A DNA stretch of 64,000 nt from an uncultured Acetatifactor sp. Its GTDB lineage: Bacteria > Bacillota > Clostridia > Lachnospirales > Lachnospiraceae. Below the pieces are notes generated by a model. It was not told where the DNA came from. It made no database searches and was given only the letters and a program-made list of their open reading frames with translations. The position numbers and the translations under genes are program-made. Positions 24,716-32,207 of the stretch are shown here, piece by piece. The stretch covers positions 186,001 through 250,000 of the forward strand of contig CAJTSE010000001.1 in assembly GCA_910578815.1 (NCBI GenBank). The letters run 5' to 3'. Each line of letters begins with the position of its first letter. The stretch's first letter is position 1.

Positions 24716-25261
24716 CTACTGGTGCTTTAAGAAGCCGAATCTGTTAAAAGGCCAGATACGAATCCATGCCCTGCCAACTATATCTTCTCTTTTTACGTTT
24801 CCCACTGCTTCCGTCCTGCTATCACTGCTGTTATTCCGGTTGTCACCCAGAACAAAATATTCATCCTCCCCCAGCACGATTGGCTCCCATGCCAGGCCTA
24901 CATGCTCCGGACGAATCACCTCCCGGCCATATCCTTCGGCAAGTATCTCTCCGTTAATATAAATATTCCCTTTTTCATCAATCTGAACCGTTTCGCCCGG
25001 CAGGCCAATGATCCTTTTTATGTAATAGGTCTTTTCCTTGTATTTATAGGGAAATACAATAATGTCAAAACGCTCCGGCTCCCGAAAACGATAAGTAATT
25101 TTATCCACGATCAGGTTATCCCCATGGTAAAGCGTTGGCTCCATGGAACCGCCGTCCACCTCCGTCCGCTGCCCTACAAATTGAATGACCACCCAGGTAA
25201 GGCATAGCACAATCAAAAGATACAGCAGTGTGCTTATTATTTCCCTCATGACTTTATTCAT
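24716..25261 (-). CDS. lepB: Signal peptidase I (first of two)
   Basis: Membrane serine/lysine protease that removes signal peptides from secreted proteins. In 181 residues there is a single N-terminal transmembrane helix (about 9-29), the nucleophile in GGSMEPTL (Ser39), the general base in YIKRIIGLPGE (Lys82), and box E LGDNRNNSSDSR. It is downstream of rbgA and 17 bases before rnhB. A second, divergent copy lies on the other side of rbgA at 26123. Confidence 0.94.
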   Translation of the reverse strand: MNKVMREIISTLLYLLIVLCLTWVVIQFVGQRTEVDGGSMEPTLYHGDNLIVDKITYRFREPERFDIIVFPYKYKEKTYYIKRIIGLPGETVQIDEKGNIYINGEILAEGYGREVIRPEHVGLAWEPIVLGEDEYFVLGDNRNNSSDSRTEAVGNVKREDIVGRAWIRIWPFNRFGFLKHQ

Positions 25262-25279
25262 CGCCAGTTCTCCTAACCT

Positions 25280-26119
25280 TTAAGGACGTTCCAGAGTCAT
25301 ACGCCCCAGCCGCCCGCTTCTGAAATCATCCAATAGTATATCCGACGCCTTTTTCAGGTCCAGATTTTCTCCTTTATTATAGCAGCCCCTGCCACGGGCA
25401 ATTTCCTCCAGCGTTTCCGCAAATGTCCTCTGCCACCGTATACCAAATCGTTCGCAGACAGCCTCCGGATACAGCTCTTGAAGGCAGCCTAACAGGTCGC
25501 AGGCCAGTTCTTCACGGATTATGACTTCATCATTCATGGAGCCTATAAACGCCAGCCGCATTCCTACTTCCCTGTCTTCAAATTTTGGCCACAGGATTCC
25601 CGGAGTATCCAAAAGCTCCAGGCTTCTGTTCAACCGAATCCACTGCTTTCCCTTTGTAACCCCCGGTTTGTTGCCCGTCCGGGTGCACGCCTTCCCTGCA
25701 AAGGAATTAATAAACGTAGATTTCCCTACATTGGGGATACCGACCACCATCGCCCTTACCGGACGATTTACAATCCCCCTCTTCCTGTCCCGCTCCAGCT
25801 TTTCCCTGCACGCTTCCTGTACAAGATCGTTGATCGCCTTTATGCCCGCGCCGGTTTTAGCGTTTATCTCCAGCGCATAGGCTCCCTGACCCTTAAAAAA
25901 ATTCATCCACTGCCCATTATACACCGGATCCCCAAGATCCGCCTTATTTAACAGCACGATTCTGGCTTTATTTTTTCCCAGCTCATTTATATCCGGATTA
26001 CGGCTGCTTAATGGCACACGCGCATCTACAAGTTCAATCACCAAATCAATCAGTTTTATATTCTCCTGCATCATACGCACTGCCTTCGTCATATGACCGG
26101 GATACCATTGATAATTCAT
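25280..26119 (-). CDS. rbgA: Ribosome biogenesis GTPase RbgA (YlqF)
   Basis: Circularly permuted GTPase required for late 50S assembly (incorporation of L16, L27 and L36 in Bacillus). The permuted order is visible: NKAD at about 58-61 comes before the P-loop GIPNVGKST at about 126-134 and DTPG at about 170. The N terminus WYPGHMTKA and the C-terminal RNA-binding helices are typical. At 279 residues it has normal length. It sits between two signal peptidase genes, only three bases from the upstream one. Confidence 0.95.
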   Translation of the reverse strand: MNYQWYPGHMTKAVRMMQENIKLIDLVIELVDARVPLSSRNPDINELGKNKARIVLLNKADLGDPVYNGQWMNFFKGQGAYALEINAKTGAGIKAINDLVQEACREKLERDRKRGIVNRPVRAMVVGIPNVGKSTFINSFAGKACTRTGNKPGVTKGKQWIRLNRSLELLDTPGILWPKFEDREVGMRLAFIGSMNDEVIIREELACDLLGCLQELYPEAVCERFGIRWQRTFAETLEEIARGRGCYNKGENLDLKKASDILLDDFRSGRLGRMTLERP

Positions 26120-26122
26120 GTT

Positions 26123-26704
26123 CTATTTCACAAAGCCCATGCCCTGTTCGGTACATTTGGCACGGAACCACACCTTTCCTATAATATCCGCTTCTTTTAC
26201 CGGACCAATATTCGCAGACCGGCTGTCTTCACTGTTGCTGGGATTATCCCCAATACAGAAAAACTCCCCGCTCTCCAAAGTAATCTCGTTTTCTGCGATA
26301 CCCGGATCGGAAATATAGCCCATCACCCATTCGCTCTCCACCCCGTTCACATAGAGGATTCCGTCCTTTATCAGCAGGTGATCTCCGGGAACCGCCACCA
26401 CTCTCTTCACATAATAATGAGCATTCTCATTGCCGTTAGGCAGAAATACTACCACATCTCCTTTTTTCGGCGAAAAAAGCACATAAAGAAAACGATTCAC
26501 AAAGATCTGCTGTCCGTTATACAGCGCAGGCTCCATTGAAGCACCTACTACATTGGTAGTCATCCCGAAAAAAATGACAAGCACCGTGGCGATAAATACC
26601 GACGCTACAATTCCAAATATCCAGGTAAAAACCTCCCGGACCATGGCCGGGCTTATTTTTTTTCTTCTCTTGTAAAAACTTAAGCCCTTATTTTTCTTTG
26701 ACAT
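26123..26704 (-). CDS. Signal peptidase I (second, divergent copy)
   Basis: A 193-residue paralogue of the peptidase at 24716. A Lys/Arg-rich cytosolic tail precedes a transmembrane helix (about 27-47); the nucleophile is in VGASMEPAL (Ser56), the base in YYVKRVVAVPGD (Lys100), and box E in IGDNPSNSEDSR. Sequence identity with the first copy is clearly limited, so substrate preference may differ. It starts the segment after the rplS terminator and probably has its own transcript; a T-rich terminator tail lies just upstream. Confidence 0.92.
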   Translation of the reverse strand: MSKKNKGLSFYKRRKKISPAMVREVFTWIFGIVASVFIATVLVIFFGMTTNVVGASMEPALYNGQQIFVNRFLYVLFSPKKGDVVVFLPNGNENAHYYVKRVVAVPGDHLLIKDGILYVNGVESEWVMGYISDPGIAENEITLESGEFFCIGDNPSNSEDSRSANIGPVKEADIIGKVWFRAKCTEQGMGFVK

Positions 26705-26747
26705 ATTCCCTTTTCCCTATCATTCCGCGTCTCAACAAGTATATCAT

Positions 26748-26790
26748 AAAAAAGAAAAATAGAAAAGGGCAACTACATAAGTAATTGCCC
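26748..26790 (-). terminator. Rho-independent terminator after rplS
   Basis: On the minus strand GGGCAATTAC pairs with GTAGTTGCCC (plus coordinates 26767-26776 with 26781-26790, 4-base loop) followed by a T-rich run down to 26748. It closes the ylxM-to-rplS operon. Confidence 0.9.
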
Positions 26791-26802
26791 CCCAAGCTGT
26801 TT

Positions 26803-27150
26803 TTATTTTACAAGCTCTTTTACCTTAGCCTTCTTACCTACCCGGTCTCTTAAGTAATTCAGCTTTGCGCGTCTTACCTTACCGCGTCTTACAACCTCGA
26901 TTCGTTCAACGTTAGGAGAATGTACCGGCCAGGTCTTCTCTACGCCGATGCCGTTGGAAACCTTTCTCACGGTAAAGGTCTCTCTGCTGCTTCCGCCCTG
27001 CCTCTTTAAGACAATGCCTTCAAACATCTGAATACGTTCACGGTTTCCCTCTTTAATCTTACCATAAACCCTTACGGTATCGCCGACATGGAATTCATCC
27101 ACTTTTTCTTTCAGCTGTTCTGCCTCAATCTCTCTGATAATATCACTCAT
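26803..27150 (-). CDS. rplS: 50S ribosomal protein L19
   Basis: Component of the large subunit at the 30S-50S interface. The 115-residue protein has the classic motifs FHVGDTVRVYGKIKEGNRERIQ split over the N-terminal half, FEGIVLKRQGGSSRETFTVRK, GVGVEKTWP-like GIGVEKTWPVHSP, and VRRGKVRRAKLNYLR. ATG at 27150 behind AAAGGAGGCTCGTT. Last gene of the ylxM-ffh-rpsP-khpA-rimM-trmD-rplS operon, followed by a strong terminator. Confidence 0.97.
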   Translation of the reverse strand: MSDIIREIEAEQLKEKVDEFHVGDTVRVYGKIKEGNRERIQMFEGIVLKRQGGSSRETFTVRKVSNGIGVEKTWPVHSPNVERIEVVRRGKVRRAKLNYLRDRVGKKAKVKELVK

Positions 27151-27233
27151 AACGAGCCTCCTTTATTTAAGTGAGACGTTCTTAATACAATTCCTGTAAC
27201 AGAGGACCGTCTTCATTTCGCAACAGTCAGATT
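27151..27233 (-). promoter_or_regulatory. Possible L19 autoregulatory leader
   Basis: The 83-base gap between trmD and rplS contains AGACG (minus) that can pair with CGTCT about 35 bases later, shortly before the ribosome-binding site. L19 leader RNAs are known in Firmicutes, but the match here is only by position and a short stem; internal promoter elements were not seen. Confidence 0.25.
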
Positions 27234-28766
27234 TTACCACACCCCGTCAATGATTGCAAGCTTTTTTTGCATCCACCACACCGGCTGCCCTGCTTTATAC
27301 AGCCCCAGGCCTTCCAGCAAGCGTTCCGACGCCGAATTACCTTCCATTACATGACCATATGGCGTCCGTCCCTGCTCCAGCAGCCGGTTTATGTTGTATG
27401 ACAATAATGCCCTTCCGACTCCCTTTCTGCGGTATTCTTCCTCCACGTACAGCATCCCCATTGCACCTTCTTTATGAGTGCCGATAAAACCGATCTGCCT
27501 TCCGTCTTCAAAAGCACCGTACATTACACCCGCCAGAATGCGCTCATCCAGATACTTTTTTCCTTCCTGACGATAATGTCCGCTGACATAATCCAGATCC
27601 GCCGGAGTAAGCCTGCGTATATCCCTAAAGCGCACCGGCAATGTCTGCCCCTGTGTGTATACATACTGGCTGCACTTTCCCCAGACTAAGAATCCCTTCG
27701 CCAGCATTTCATTCATAAGCTGCTCCTGTATGACCACATACCATTCCGTCTGTTTCGGAGCTGCGGACAACATCTCTGTCAGCTTACTGCCTTCTTTCTT
27801 TGGCAATGTGCGGGCTTCACCTGTGCTGCCCTCACTCCCGAAAAGCAACATACATACCCCTGCTTCCCTGTCAGCCACCAGCAGCTGTTCTCCATTCCTG
27901 TACAAAATCTCGCCCCGGCCTCCCTTAAGGCTTTCCATAATGTGTATATGATTTCTCTTATTCCTTGTCAGACTTTGAATCAGCGCCTGCTTTACCTCAT
28001 ATTTAGCGTACAAATCAGGCCGCACTGCGGCAGTCCGCTCCTTTGCACGCTCCAGCCGCCACTGCTCCACCCTGCGGTGATCCCCGGATAAAAGCACCTC
28101 CGGCACCCTTTTCCCGTTCCACACCTCAGGGCGGGAATATTGCGGATATTCCAGCAGATCTCCGTGGAAGCTCTCCATATCCGCGGAAGTTTCATTTCCC
28201 AAAACACCCGGTACCAGCCTGCCCACCGCATCTACAATCACCATGGCCGCAAGCTCACCGCCTGTCAGGATATAATCTCCGATGGAAATGCGGTCCGTCA
28301 CCGTCTCTTCTAAAACTCTCTCGTCAATGCCTTCATAATGGCCGCAAAGGATGATCAACTCTTCTTCCCCGGCAAGCTCACGGGCCTTCGCCTGGGTAAA
28401 GGGCTCTCCCTGAGGAGTAACATAAACCGTACGAAGCGGCCTGCCCATCTGCGTTTCCCGATTTTCTGCGTCGCCGTATTCCGCAGCGTCTTCCCCGCTC
28501 ACCGTCATTTTTTCCCCTGCAGCAGCCTCATCCACCTCCCTGCAGACAAAGTTCCAGGCATCAAAAACAGGCTGCGCCTGCATCAGCATACCTGCACCGC
28601 CGCCATACGTATAATCATCTACCCTGCCATGCTTTTCCAGGGTGAAATCCCGAATATTTACCGCATTTAACCTGATCAGTCCCTTATCCACCGCTCGCCC
28701 GATAATGCTGGCTTCCAAGCCCTGACGAATCATATCGGGAAACAATGTTAATATGTGGAATCTCAC
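27234..28766 (-). CDS. trmD: tRNA (guanine37-N1)-methyltransferase TrmD fused to a GNAT acetyltransferase domain
   Basis: Residues 1-260 are TrmD, which methylates G37 of tRNA to prevent +1 frameshifting: FHILTLFPDMI, DYTYGGGAGMLM, the SAM-binding trefoil knot with LCGHYEGIDERV and ISIGDYILTGGELAAM, and LLEYPQYSRPEVW. An unusual Glu/Ala-rich insert lies near 80-105. About 250 extra residues follow: an unassigned middle (about 270-390) and a GNAT domain (about 390-500) with the acetyl-CoA motif EEEYRRKGVGRALL. TrmD alone is about 240 residues. The GTG at 28766 behind GGAGG is the likely start; an ATG at 28778 lies inside that site. Confidence 0.9.
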   Translation of the reverse strand: MRFHILTLFPDMIRQGLEASIIGRAVDKGLIRLNAVNIRDFTLEKHGRVDDYTYGGGAGMLMQAQPVFDAWNFVCREVDEAAAGEKMTVSGEDAAEYGDAENRETQMGRPLRTVYVTPQGEPFTQAKARELAGEEELIILCGHYEGIDERVLEETVTDRISIGDYILTGGELAAMVIVDAVGRLVPGVLGNETSADMESFHGDLLEYPQYSRPEVWNGKRVPEVLLSGDHRRVEQWRLERAKERTAAVRPDLYAKYEVKQALIQSLTRNKRNHIHIMESLKGGRGEILYRNGEQLLVADREAGVCMLLFGSEGSTGEARTLPKKEGSKLTEMLSAAPKQTEWYVVIQEQLMNEMLAKGFLVWGKCSQYVYTQGQTLPVRFRDIRRLTPADLDYVSGHYRQEGKKYLDERILAGVMYGAFEDGRQIGFIGTHKEGAMGMLYVEEEYRRKGVGRALLSYNINRLLEQGRTPYGHVMEGNSASERLLEGLGLYKAGQPVWWMQKKLAIIDGVW

Positions 28767-28778
28767 AATTACCTCCAT

Positions 28779-28798
28779 GATTCCGCTCTGCGGAATCC
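28779..28798. repeat. Short palindromic copy of the dispersed repeat upstream of trmD
   Basis: GATTCCGCTCTGCGGAATC spans 28780-28798 and forms a near-perfect palindrome. Its GATTCCGCTCTG half is the same as at 58671-58682 and resembles the copy in pgeF. It lies just upstream of the trmD ribosome-binding site. Confidence 0.55.
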
Positions 28799-28838
28799 CA
28801 AATTCGGATGAAAAATGCCATGTTTGCTGGTATTCTTC

Positions 28839-29345
28839 TCACACTAATCCCTCCAGAATATGAATGCGCATAAAGCCCGCCTCCACATCCACCTCAAGAA
28901 CGCATTGCTTGATGGCAGGCAGAAGCAGCGACCTTCCGTCGTCCAAGTCAATCTCATATACATCGTTGGCTCCCGTCTCGATCACATCCTTTAAGATACC
29001 GATCCTGCCGCCATCCTCATTCCGCACCTCAAGTCCTGTCAAATCAGCCACGAAATACTCATCCTGCGCCAGTTTTACGGCATTCTTTCTGGTAACCCAA
29101 AGAGACGACTTACGATATTTTTCCACATCGTTAATATTGTCAATGCCTTTAAATTTTAAGATCACAAACTGTTTAAAAAATTTAACCGTCTCGATTTCAA
29201 GGTCAAGACGCTCCTTCCCCGTGTCCAGAATCACCGCCTTCAGGCGCTTGAACCGCTTTACGTCATCCGTTGTGGGAAATACCTTTACCTCACCCCTTAA
29301 TCCATGAGTAGAGGTAATAATTCCAACCTGAAAAAAATCTTCCAT
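28839..29345 (-). CDS. rimM: 16S rRNA processing protein RimM
   Basis: Assists 30S head maturation by binding ribosomal protein S19. In 168 residues the N-terminal beta-barrel (FFQVGIITSTHGLRGEVKVFP) and the C-terminal PRC-barrel (YFVADLTGLEVRNEDGGRIGILKDVIETGANDVYEI, LLPAIKQCVLEVDVEAGFMRIHILEGL) are complete. ATG at 29345 behind GGGAG; a further ATG at 29357 overlaps the binding site. It stands between khpA and trmD as in most Firmicutes. Confidence 0.96.
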   Translation of the reverse strand: MEDFFQVGIITSTHGLRGEVKVFPTTDDVKRFKRLKAVILDTGKERLDLEIETVKFFKQFVILKFKGIDNINDVEKYRKSSLWVTRKNAVKLAQDEYFVADLTGLEVRNEDGGRIGILKDVIETGANDVYEIDLDDGRSLLLPAIKQCVLEVDVEAGFMRIHILEGLV

Positions 29346-29375
29346 CCTGTCTCCCATATTGCAGCCTTACTACGA

Positions 29376-29408
29376 CTCACAGTCCCAAGGCCGGCCTTCC
29401 GGCCTTGG
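29376..29408. repeat. Dispersed GC-hairpin repeat between khpA and rimM
   Basis: CTCACAGTCCCAAGGCC (29376-29392) matches the copy inside pgeF with one difference. CCAAGGCCGG (29385-29394) pairs perfectly with CCGGCCTTGG (29399-29408) around CCTT. The remainder of this 163-base gap has no gene. Confidence 0.65.
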
Positions 29409-29508
29409 AGCTAACGCTTTGTTAAAAAAATCGTACCGCAATCATGCGCTTACGGCACATGACGCAAAACGAGAAGGAACAAGGTCCGTTCCTCCCCGTC
29501 TTTGCAGC

Positions 29509-29736
29509 TTACACGATCTCAACATCCACTCTTTTGTTATCTTTGGATGATGCAGCCTTTACCACAGAACGGATCGCCTTTGCAATCCTTCCCTGCTTGC
29601 CGATAACCTTACCCATATCGGACGCAGCTACATGAAGTTCGATGACTGTACTTCTGCCCTCGGTCTTCTCGGTTACAACAACCTCATCCGGATTGTCTAC
29701 AAGCGCTTTCGCCACTACTTCAACTAATTCCTTCAT
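29509..29736 (-). CDS. khpA: KH-domain RNA-binding protein KhpA
   Basis: A 75-residue single KH-domain protein that binds RNA, often with KhpB, and influences cell elongation and translation. It has the GxxG loop in VIGKQGRIAKAIRSVV and the flanking STVIELHVAASDMGK strand. ATG at 29736 behind GGAGGTGGCTT; the longer frame starting at 29757 lacks a ribosome-binding site. It is 24 bases after rpsP, its usual neighbour. Confidence 0.93.
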   Translation of the reverse strand: MKELVEVVAKALVDNPDEVVVTEKTEGRSTVIELHVAASDMGKVIGKQGRIAKAIRSVVKAASSKDNKRVDVEIV

Positions 29737-29760
29737 AAGCCACCTCCAAAGAATCAACTA

Positions 29761-30006
29761 TTATTTTTCGATACCGGCCACCTTGAAAAGCTTAGCCACC
29801 TGCTCTGTGGGCTGTGCACCGTCAGCCAGCCACTTTTTTGCCAGCTCTTCGTTTACATGAAAGGTGCTGGGATTAGTACTGGGATCATAGGTGCCGATCT
29901 CTTCAATAAATCTTCCGTCTCTGGGGGAACGGGAATCCGCCACAACGATTCTATAATAAGGCGCCTTCTTCTGTCCCATTCTTCTTAATCTGATCTTTAC
30001 TGCCAT
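29761..30006 (-). CDS. rpsP: 30S ribosomal protein S16
   Basis: An 81-residue small-subunit protein: AVKIRLRRMGQKKAPYYRIV, DSRSPRDGRFIEEIGTYDP and the C-terminal WLADGAQPTEQVAKLF are diagnostic. ATG at 30006; an in-frame ATG at 30021 is part of the GGAGG site. There are 184 bases between ffh and rpsP, including a CGCCTGCAGGCG palindrome at 30077-30088, with no gene in them. Confidence 0.97.
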   Translation of the reverse strand: MAVKIRLRRMGQKKAPYYRIVVADSRSPRDGRFIEEIGTYDPSTNPSTFHVNEELAKKWLADGAQPTEQVAKLFKVAGIEK

Positions 30007-30190
30007 TGCTTTTTCCTCCATTAATTACTTTTATATTATAGTTTCAGGCTTATGCCCTTTATATGAACAGGTTTTCCGCCTGCAGGCGTCCACCCATATT
30101 CATCTTACCGTACCAAAACAGCTAGTGTGCCATTTTCTAATTGGATGCACTTTTTGCGACGTCCAGAATTTCTTTATACAAAATGATGCA

Positions 30191-31558
30191 CTAGAACGGG
30201 AATCCGCCTTTCATACCGGGAAATCCGCCAAACATTCCCCGTCCGTGCTTTCCCTTTCCGCCCAGCTGCTTCATCACTTTCTGACTCTGCTCAAACTGCT
30301 TGATAAAACGGTTCACCACCGCCACATCAACACCGGCGCCCTTGGCAATCCTGTACTTTCTCTGGGGATTCAACAGCTTTGGATTACGTCTTTCCGCCTT
30401 TGTCATGGAAAGGACAATGGCTTCAGACTGTCTTAATTGCTTGTCAGAAGCCTCTGAATCAATATCCGTTCCTTTAATCCCCATACCGGGAAGCATCCCT
30501 AAAATACTTGCCAGGCCGCCCATATTCCGCATCTGCTTCATGCTTTCCAGGTAGTCCTCAAAATCGAACTTGCCCTTCTTCATCCGGCCCGCCATCTCCC
30601 GGCTCTTTTCCTCATCTATATCAATACTTTCCTGGGCTTTTTCAATCAGTGATAATACATCTCCCATACCCAGAATTCGGTTTGCCATACGTTCCGGATA
30701 AAACTGCTCCAGATCGTTTAGCTTCTCGCCCATGCTGACATACAGAATGGGCTTTCCGGTAACTGCCTTGATGGACAAGGCCGCTCCGCCTCTGCTGTCG
30801 CCATCCATCTTAGAGAGAATAACCCCGTCTATTCCCACCTTTTCGTCAAACTCTTTCGCCACATTCACGGCATCCTGTCCGGTCATGGCATCCACCACCA
30901 GCAGCGTTTGATGCACCGCTACGCTTGCCTTAATCTCCTGAAGCTCCGCCATCATATCCTCATCAATATGGAGACGCCCTGCGGTATCCAAAATGACAAC
31001 GTTATGTCCATTTTTCTCCGCGTAAGCAACGGCTTCCCTTGCTATTTCCACAGGCTTGTGGTCCGTGCCCATCTCAAATACATCCACTTCCTGCTTTTTC
31101 CCGTTGATTTTTAACTGCTCCACTGCCGCGGGCCGGTAAACATCACAGGCAGCAAGCAGCGACTTTTTTCCTCTTGTTTTTAACTTACCTGCAATCTTAG
31201 CCACGGCTGTAGTCTTACCTGCACCCTGCAGACCGGCCATCATGATCACGGTAACCGCCTTTCCCGGCTGCATGGCAATTTCCGTAGTCTCGCTGCCCAT
31301 AAGAGCAATCATTTCCTCGTTTACAATCTTTATAACCATCTGACCGGGGTTTAAACCGTTCATCACATCCTGACCGACCGCCCGTTCCTCCACGGCCTTA
31401 ATGAACTGCTTCACCACCTTAAAATTAACATCCGCCTCCAGCAGCGCCATCTTGACTTCCTTTAAGGCCGCCTTTACGTCTGCCTCCGTAAGCCTGCCCT
31501 TGCTGCGCAGATTTTTAAAAACTCTCTGCAGTTTTTCCGTTAAACTCTCAAATGCCAC
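30191..31558 (-). CDS. ffh: Signal recognition particle GTPase Ffh (SRP54)
   Basis: Binds signal peptides and 4.5S/6S RNA and delivers ribosomes to FtsY (gene at 34554). In 455 residues there is the N domain (1-85), the G domain with GLQGAGKTT, DTAGR, TKMDGDSRGG, and the methionine-rich M domain (about 300-455: FEDYLESMKQMRNMGGLASILGMLPGMG), ending in a Gly/Phe/Met tail. It follows ylxM closely in the same operon. Confidence 0.97.
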   Translation of the reverse strand: MAFESLTEKLQRVFKNLRSKGRLTEADVKAALKEVKMALLEADVNFKVVKQFIKAVEERAVGQDVMNGLNPGQMVIKIVNEEMIALMGSETTEIAMQPGKAVTVIMMAGLQGAGKTTAVAKIAGKLKTRGKKSLLAACDVYRPAAVEQLKINGKKQEVDVFEMGTDHKPVEIAREAVAYAEKNGHNVVILDTAGRLHIDEDMMAELQEIKASVAVHQTLLVVDAMTGQDAVNVAKEFDEKVGIDGVILSKMDGDSRGGAALSIKAVTGKPILYVSMGEKLNDLEQFYPERMANRILGMGDVLSLIEKAQESIDIDEEKSREMAGRMKKGKFDFEDYLESMKQMRNMGGLASILGMLPGMGIKGTDIDSEASDKQLRQSEAIVLSMTKAERRNPKLLNPQRKYRIAKGAGVDVAVVNRFIKQFEQSQKVMKQLGGKGKHGRGMFGGFPGMKGGFPF

Positions 31559-31620
31559 TTGCCACTCCTTACAATTTCATGCAGGCAGCTATATAAGCCC
31601 TGCTGCAGCTGAAACATTCT

Positions 31621-32100
31621 CTACAATTCTTCCAATAATTCCTGAGACAAACGGCTGATACGTCCTAACCTGTCCCGCAGCTCAGACTCTGTGACCATAA
31701 ACGTTTCCTGCCCCTCAGGGCTTTCCCGGCCTATGCCTTCTTCAACAATATTACCGTCATCGGCAGCATTTCTCTCTCCGATAACCTTTTCTTCTTCGGT
31801 AAGATTTCCGCTTCCAGCAGCGTCCCCGCCTGCACCGGACAACCTTTGAATCTCCCTGACGGTCTCCTTCGCCCTGGCAAACCGTTCCACCAGATGAAGC
31901 CTGCTTTCATAGTCTCTCAGAATCTTATCGCATCTTTTGATCAGATCATGCACACCCTGCCTGCTGATCCCCCGCTCTTCAGCGATTTCCCCCAGGGAAA
32001 GATCATTGTACACTGCATCCGCATATACCGAGCGCTGATGCTCCGTCAACAGCTCCCCGTAAAAATCAAACAGCATCGTCTGTTCATAAATCTTTTCCAT
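31621..32100 (-). CDS. ylxM: YlxM-type helix-turn-helix protein (UPF0122)
   Basis: A 159-residue protein with a sigma-region-4-like HTH at residues 15-60 (LTEHQRSVYADAVYNDLSLGEIAEERGISRQGVHDLIKR). The usual family length is about 110; here an acidic Gly/Glu-rich tail of about 50 residues is added before the C-terminal helix. YlxM is thought to modulate SRP assembly or ffh expression. It is the first gene of the ffh operon, 40 bases from its promoter -10. Confidence 0.88.
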   Translation of the reverse strand: MEKIYEQTMLFDFYGELLTEHQRSVYADAVYNDLSLGEIAEERGISRQGVHDLIKRCDKILRDYESRLHLVERFARAKETVREIQRLSGAGGDAAGSGNLTEEEKVIGERNAADDGNIVEEGIGRESPEGQETFMVTESELRDRLGRISRLSQELLEEL

Positions 32101-32139
32101 TTTACCTGACTGCCTTGAGATTTTCTTTCGACCCTGCCT

Positions 32140-32168
32140 ATCTTACTATATAAAAAAGCGGGTGTCAA
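32140..32168 (-). promoter_or_regulatory. Promoter of the ylxM-ffh-rpsP-trmD-rplS operon
   Basis: On the minus strand a perfect TTGACA (32163-32168), 17-base spacer, TAAGAT (32140-32145). The -35 lies in the 3' arm of the terminator of the upstream yitT gene. Confidence 0.75.
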
Positions 32169-32202
32169 GTATTTTTTCTTGACACTTATTTTGTGTCTTG
32201 AC
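32162..32202 (-). terminator. Terminator of yitT overlapping the ffh-operon promoter
   Basis: GTGTCAAG (32162-32169) pairs with CTTGACAC (32178-32185). A third CTTGACAC ends at 32202, giving alternative pairings. On the minus strand the hairpin is followed by CCCGCTTTTTT. Confidence 0.6.
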
Positions 32203-32207
32203 ACCTG

